64,000 nucleotides of DNA from Planctomycetota bacterium. Lineage in GTDB: Bacteria; Planctomycetota; J058; J103. The stretch's first letter is position 1, and each line of letters starts with the position of its first letter. Under the pieces are notes generated by a model, which searched no databases, was not told where the DNA came from, and saw nothing but the letters and a program-made list of their open reading frames with translations. A program made the position numbers and the translations under genes. The stretch spans positions 1 through 64,000 of the forward strand of contig BPJM01000006.1 in assembly GCA_026004615.1 (NCBI GenBank), read 5' to 3'. This document shows positions 60,568 through 64,000 of the stretch, piece by piece.

Positions 60568-60571
<4 letters not shown>
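57983..60571 (-). CDS. hcrA: 4-hydroxybenzoyl-CoA reductase-like molybdopterin subunit
   Basis: The 862-residue large subunit binds the molybdenum cofactor. Family motifs include GQPLRRVDALAKVTGVTRFADD near residue 60, CPNGGGFGGKSDPFQHE, GSTEIGQGSD and PYGAKEVGQGPLLPV, whose Glu is the usual catalytic base of this family. The N-terminal 55 residues are Ala/Pro-rich and atypical. The ATG at 60571 overlaps the small-subunit stop (ATGA). With hcrC and hcrB it forms the standard three-subunit enzyme. Two internal Trp-rich substitutions (ATWWRRSWGID) look odd but keep the frame. Substrate assignment rests mainly on the iron-sulfur loop of the neighbouring subunit. Confidence 0.85.
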
Positions 60572-61092
<521 letters not shown>

Positions 61093-61124
61093 GTCCCGCC
61101 CCCGCCTGCAGTTCCGGCCCGTTC

Positions 61125-61152
61125 AGGATAGCGTTCGCCGGCGGATTGACAA
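61125..61152 (-). promoter_or_regulatory. promoter of the hcrCAB-cytochrome operon
   Basis: On the minus strand TTGTCA (61152-61147) and TATCCT (61130-61125) are 16 bp apart, a good sigma-70 match. The -35 overlaps the -35 of the divergent tetR promoter. The -10 lies about 33 bp before the GTG of hcrC. Confidence 0.65.
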
Positions 61153-61175
61153 GAGACGTGAATGTCGTTCATAAT
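61146..61175 (+). promoter_or_regulatory. promoter of the tetR gene
   Basis: TTGACA (61146-61151) and CATAAT (61170-61175), 18 bp apart, form one of the few consensus-like sigma-70 promoters in the window. The TetR operators cover its spacer and -10, implying autorepression. Confidence 0.7.
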
Positions 61176-61190
61176 GTGAATGGCATTCAC
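61158..61190. promoter_or_regulatory. paired palindromic TetR operators
   Basis: GTGAATGGCATTCAC (61176-61190) is a perfect 7-1-7 palindrome. GTGAATGTCGTTCAT (61158-61172) is the same site with two mismatched arm positions. Their centres are 18 bp apart. They sit between divergent hcr and tetR genes and overlap the tetR promoter, so the encoded TetR protein probably binds here and represses both directions until an aromatic or acyl-CoA ligand appears. Confidence 0.75.
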
Positions 61191-61260
61191 GATCACGCGG
61201 TGGCGCCGGTGCGGCGGCCGGCCCGAGCCCGCGCGATCGCCGGCGCGGAGGTCAGCGGCC

Positions 61261-62086
61261 ATGCAGCAGCCAGCGGGGCGGACAGCGCACCCGGCGGCGG
61301 GGGGGTACCGAGAGACCGCGCCGGCAGCGCGCGCGGCGGGCGCGGCAGCAAGCCTTCCTCGACGCGGCCATGGCGTTGCTCGCCGAAGAGGGCCTGGAGG
61401 CGCTGACCATCCAGCGGCTGGCGCGCCGCATGGACGTCGCCGTGGGCCTGCTCTACCGCTACTTCCCCTCCAAGGAGGAGCTGCTGCTGGAGCTGCAGCT
61501 CCGCGAACTCGGGGAGTTGGCGGAGCGCTTCACGCGCGAGCTGGAGCGCGTGGCGGCCCATGCCGCGGCCCGCCACGCGAGCGCGGGCATCGCGGCACTG
61601 GCGCAGGTGCTGGGCGCGGCGCGGCTGTACCGGCAGCTCGCCGCGCGGGCACCGGAGCGCTTCGCGCTGATCGGGCGCGTGCTGGCGAGTCCGCACCACG
61701 TGTTGCCGCCCGCGCAGGCGCGGCGGGTGCTCGAGGCGGTGCTGCCGCTGTGGCGGGCGGTGGCGGCGCGGCTGGAGGCGGCCGCCGAGGCGGGCGTGCT
61801 GGCGCCGGGCCCGGGTCTGCCCCGCACCGTGACGCTGTGGGCGGCGCTGCACGGCGTGCTCCAGCTGGGCAAGCTGGCGCGCCTGGAGCCCCGGCTGCTC
61901 GACGCCCGGCGGCGGGCAGCGGAGCTGGTGCTGAGCCTGCTCATGGGGTGGGGTGCGCGCGCGCAGGCGCTCGCCGAGGCCGAGCAGCTGCTCGCCTCGC
62001 TGCCGCGGCGCCCGGGCACGCCGGCCGGCGGGGCGAACGCGGCCATGGACGGCGCCGCCCGCGCGGGGGCGCGGTCGGCCGGATGA
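61261..62086 (+). CDS. TetR-family regulator, interrupted by one base in a G7 tract
   Basis: The ATG at 61261 has an excellent ribosome binding site, GGAGGT eight bases upstream. Its frame runs into a seven-G tract (61299-61305). The helix-turn-helix continues only in the next frame: RQQAFLDAAMALLAEEGLEA, IQRLARRMDVAVGLLYRYF. With six G the two join into a normal TetR N-terminus. Without the shift, the only in-frame start is ATG 61370, which would delete the first DNA-binding helix. The rest is the helical ligand-binding domain with a Gly/Ala-rich tail. It is divergent from the hcr operon and should bind the two palindromes in between. The extra G may be a consensus error or a slippage switch. 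Confidence 0.8.
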
Positions 62087-62105
62087 GGGCGGCGCGGGCC
62101 CAGAA

Positions 62106-62212
62106 GCGGCCCGGTGCCGCGACGCGAGACGAGGATGGGCACTGGATGACCGCGGCGCACGCCGCGGTGAACGAAGGCGGCCCGGTGCCGCGACGCGAGA
62201 CGACGATGGGCA
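62106..62212 (+). repeat. two 36-bp direct repeats 71 bp apart before the hydroxylase gene
   Basis: The stretches 62106-62141 and 62177-62212 match at 35 of 36 positions, starting GCGGCCCGGTGCCGCGACGC. Between them is a CGCGGCG...CGCCGCG stem. The second copy ends just before the ribosome binding site of the fatty acid hydroxylase gene. They could be paired binding sites or a leftover of local duplication. Confidence 0.85.
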
Positions 62213-62231
62213 GGACGAGGAGGAGGAACGG

Positions 62232-62852
62232 ACCATGCTGGGACAGATCGCGGCTGGCGCCGTCGCTGGGGCGCTGGTGTGGAGCTTCCTGGAGTATGCG
62301 CTGCACGACTGGTACGGCCACCGGCCGCGCGGCCGCAACGAGTTCTCGCGCGAGCATCTGAGCCACCACGCGGACACGCGCTACTTCTCGCCCGCGGCCA
62401 AGAAGCTCAAGCTCGCGGTGCCGGTGCTCGGGCTGGCGGCGGCGCTGGCGATCCCGCTGGCGGGGGCGGCGGCCGGCTGCGCCTTCACCGCAGCGCTGGC
62501 GCTGTCGTGGCTGGGCTACGAGGTGCTGCACCGCCGCATCCACACCCACCCGCCGCGCGGGCCGTACGGGCGGTGGGCGCGGCGCCATCACCTGCACCAC
62601 CACTTCGCCAATCCGCGGGCGAACCACGGTGTGACCAGCCCGCTGTGGGACCTGGTGTTCGGGACCTGGGAGCGGCCCGCTCGCATCGTGGTGCCCCAGC
62701 GCCAGGCGATGCCGTGGCTGTGCGATCCGAAGACGGGCGGGGTCCGGCCCGAGTACGCCGCCGACTACGAGGTGCGGCGGCCGCGGGGACGGCGCACCGG
62801 CTCCGCACCGCAGGCCACGCCGGAGGCGGCCCAGCCGGTGGCAGCGGCGTGA
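62232..62852 (+). CDS. fatty acid hydroxylase (sterol desaturase superfamily)
   Basis: The 206-residue membrane protein is a diiron hydroxylase. Histidine clusters are HDWYGH (24-29), HLSHH (41-45), HRRIHTH and RHHLHHHF, in the order expected for the two irons. Hydrophobic segments (AAGAVAGALVWSFLEYAL; VPVLGLAAALAIPLAGAAAG) form the membrane part. It probably hydroxylates a lipid acyl chain or carotenoid-like substrate. AGGAGG precedes the ATG by about eight bases. It follows tetR on the same strand with 145 bp between, so it may or may not share its control. Confidence 0.85.
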   Translation, partial: TMLGQIAAGAVAGALVWSFLEYALHDWYGHRPRGRNEFSREHLSHHADTRYFSPAAKKLKLAVPVLGLAAALAIPLAGAAAGCAFTAALALSWLGYEVLHRRIHTHPPRGPYGRWARRHHLHHHFANPRANHGVTSPLWDLVFGTWERPARIVVPQRQAMPWLCDPKTGGVRPEYAADYEVRRPRGRRTGSAPQATPEAAQPVAAA

Positions 62853-62980
62853 GACGGCCGGCCGCCGCCATTATTCACCCGGAAATAATGCGGGCGGCAG
62901 GGCGTCCGAGCCGGTGGCAGGACCGAGGAACATGGCCGCCGGCGAGTGGCAGGCGGCCCGGAGCTCGAGGAGGACCGACC

Positions 62981-63646
62981 ATGAGGCTGCTGCCGACCCT
63001 GACGATCGCGGCGGCGCTGCTGGGCGCTGCCGCCCCCGCTGCCCGCGCGGGCCACCAGACAGCCGAGCGATGCACGCTGGAGCTGCCCCACCGCTGCACC
63101 GTCCGCACCATCCCCGGCCACTACGAGACGCGCCAGGAGCAGGTCTGGGTGCCCGGCCGCTGGGTCATCGAGCAGCGCCAGGTCGTCGAGCCGGGCCGGT
63201 GGGAGGTGGTCTACGAGGAGATCACGATTCCGGGTCGCTACGAGACGGTGACGCGCCAGGTCTGGGTGCCGGGCCACTGGGAGATCGACCGCTCGTGCGC
63301 GGCGTGCACCGGTGCGAGCGTCGGAGTGGAGCTCGGCCGGGTGCACGTGCAGGTGGGGCTGCCGATCCATACCTGCACCGCGCGGCGGCGCTGGGTCCCG
63401 GGTCACTACGAGACGCGCTGCGAGCGGGTGTGGATCCCGCCCCGGTGCGAGCGCCGGCCGGTCCGCAAGTGGATCCCGCCCTGCACCCGCGTGGTCCACG
63501 AGCGGGTCTACAAGCCCGGCTGCTACGAGACGCGGACGGTGCGGGTGTGGGTGCCGCCGCGCACGGTCTACGCCTGCCGCCCGGCGCCCTCGCTCCGCCA
63601 TGACGGCCGCCGTGAGGTCAAGCTGGCGGGCCGGCTGGGGCGCTGA
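62981..63646 (+). CDS. exported VPGxYE/VWVPGxW repeat protein
   Basis: The product has 221 residues with a clear signal peptide (MRLLPTLTIAAALLGAAAPAARA). The mature part repeats short motifs of the form (I/V)PG(H/R)(Y/W)E followed by VWVPG(R/H)W, about six times, with eight or more Cys in the middle and end (SCAACTG, PPRCERRP, PPCTRVV). Similar small secreted repeat proteins are common in Planctomycetota and their function is unknown. The ribosome binding site GAGGAGGA lies about eight bases before the ATG. A strong hairpin follows the stop codon. Confidence 0.75.
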   Translation: MRLLPTLTIAAALLGAAAPAARAGHQTAERCTLELPHRCTVRTIPGHYETRQEQVWVPGRWVIEQRQVVEPGRWEVVYEEITIPGRYETVTRQVWVPGHWEIDRSCAACTGASVGVELGRVHVQVGLPIHTCTARRRWVPGHYETRCERVWIPPRCERRPVRKWIPPCTRVVHERVYKPGCYETRTVRVWVPPRTVYACRPAPSLRHDGRREVKLAGRLGR

Positions 63647-63675
63647 ACCCCTGGCGGGCGAGCCCGACTCCGATC

Positions 63676-63713
63676 CGGACACGGCCCTGCCTTGCGCAGG
63701 GCCGTGTCCGTTT
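63676..63713. terminator. 15-bp hairpin terminator between convergent genes
   Basis: CGGACACGGCCCTGC (63676-63690) pairs perfectly with GCAGGGCCGTGTCCG (63696-63710) around a 5-base loop, then TTT. It lies between the repeat-protein gene and the LON-domain gene, which converge, so it may serve both. Confidence 0.75.
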
Positions 63714-63727
63714 CGCCGCGAGACGGC

Positions 63728-64000
63728 TCAGTTGGCGGACAGGCGCGGCATCGCGCTCCGGCCCAGCGCGCCGCGCACCACCAGCAGCTCGTCGCGCAGC
63801 CGTTCGAGCAGCAGCTGCGCCCGGCGCAACGGGCACAGCTCGGCGAGCAGCGATTGCTTGATCGCGGCGGGCAGGCGCAGGGAATCCGCGATCAGGTCGG
63901 CGGTGGCGCCGAGGGGGGCATCGAGCCGGCGCAGCGCCTCCAGCAGCCGCTGATGGCGCAGCAGGCAGCGCGGCAGCTCCGCCACCAGGGCGAGCAGGCG
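63728..64000 (-). CDS. LON-type substrate-binding domain protein, C-terminal part
   Basis: Only the last 90 or so codons are in the window; the start lies beyond the right edge. The sequence (LIADSLRLPAAIKQSLLAEL, then RAQLLLERLRDELLVV) matches the helical end of the N-terminal domain of Lon proteases and of the stand-alone LON-domain proteins, which bind substrate or partner proteins. The frame ends here without an ATPase domain, so this is a stand-alone LON-domain protein rather than the protease. Confidence 0.7.
   Translation of the reverse strand, partial: RLLALVAELPRCLLRHQRLLEALRRLDAPLGATADLIADSLRLPAAIKQSLLAELCPLRRAQLLLERLRDELLVVRGALGRSAMPRLSAN

Overview
The window is about 70% GC or higher. 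It comes from a bacterium with an outer membrane: it carries Kdo activation (KdsB), an MsbA-like exporter, LPS-type glycosyltransferases and an Omp85/TamB pair. Several traits point towards Planctomycetota or a similar deep-branching group: a Ser/Thr kinase with an N-terminal zinc ribbon and a C-terminal FG-GAP region, many large Ala-rich repeat proteins, DnaJ-type zinc-finger arrays and a VPGxYE repeat protein. No rRNA or other phylogenetic marker confirms this, so the assignment is tentative. Many starts are GTG, and infA starts with TTG.

Layout. (1) 0.3-3 kb: an unknown minus-strand pair, a propeller-like protein and a DnaJ-type zinc-finger array. (2) 3.3-9.6 kb: a type III CRISPR ancillary island without cas10, cas genes or an array. 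It has a Card1-like PD-(D/E)xK nuclease without a CARF domain (+), convergent with a three-gene minus-strand operon: a TM1812/Csx1-like CARF-HEPN protein with a second C-terminal CARF-like domain, an APE2256-family CARF protein, and a CARF-adenosine deaminase fusion (Cad1). The proteins look like cyclic-oligoadenylate-responsive effectors plus a possible ring nuclease. (3) 9.9-16.4 kb: envelope genes (ABC exporter, LPS kinase-glycosyltransferase fusion, GT4 glycosyltransferase, kdsB). (4) 16.5-18.2 kb: a CTP synthase gene interrupted by about 17 inserted-base sites, otherwise intact. (5) 18.3-21.5 kb: an unknown protein, a GAF-GGDEF diguanylate cyclase, a 48-residue small protein with its own terminator, and six 83-92 bp tandem repeats. 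(6) 21.6-24.2 kb: cystathionine beta-synthase and gamma-lyase-like genes (transsulfuration). (7) 24.3-28.1 kb: a TamB/Omp85 pair. (8) 28.2-32.4 kb: an EF-1alpha-like GTPase, M32 carboxypeptidase, TlpA-like thioredoxin and IF-1. (9) 32.6-45.2 kb: three very large repeat proteins, two of them exported relatives and one with three STAS-like domains and a 49-residue motif repeat. (10) 45.4-56.4 kb: glycogen synthase, a TPR-like protein, a ThiF/MoeB E1-like enzyme, a metallophosphoesterase, a Ser/Thr kinase translationally coupled to an exported TPR protein, and an unknown protein. (11) 56.4-62.1 kb: a 4-hydroxybenzoyl-CoA reductase-like molybdoenzyme operon with a cytochrome c, divergent from a TetR regulator with two palindromic operators between them. 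(12) 62.2-64 kb: a fatty acid hydroxylase, a VPGxYE repeat protein and the end of a LON-domain gene.

Isolated single-base frameshifts recur: the propeller gene, pyrG, a G6 tract in the 38.8-41.5 kb gene and a G7 tract in tetR. Most look like extra bases. Consensus error is the simplest explanation, but the two homopolymer tracts sit where slippage would switch a gene on or off, so they deserve read-level checking.
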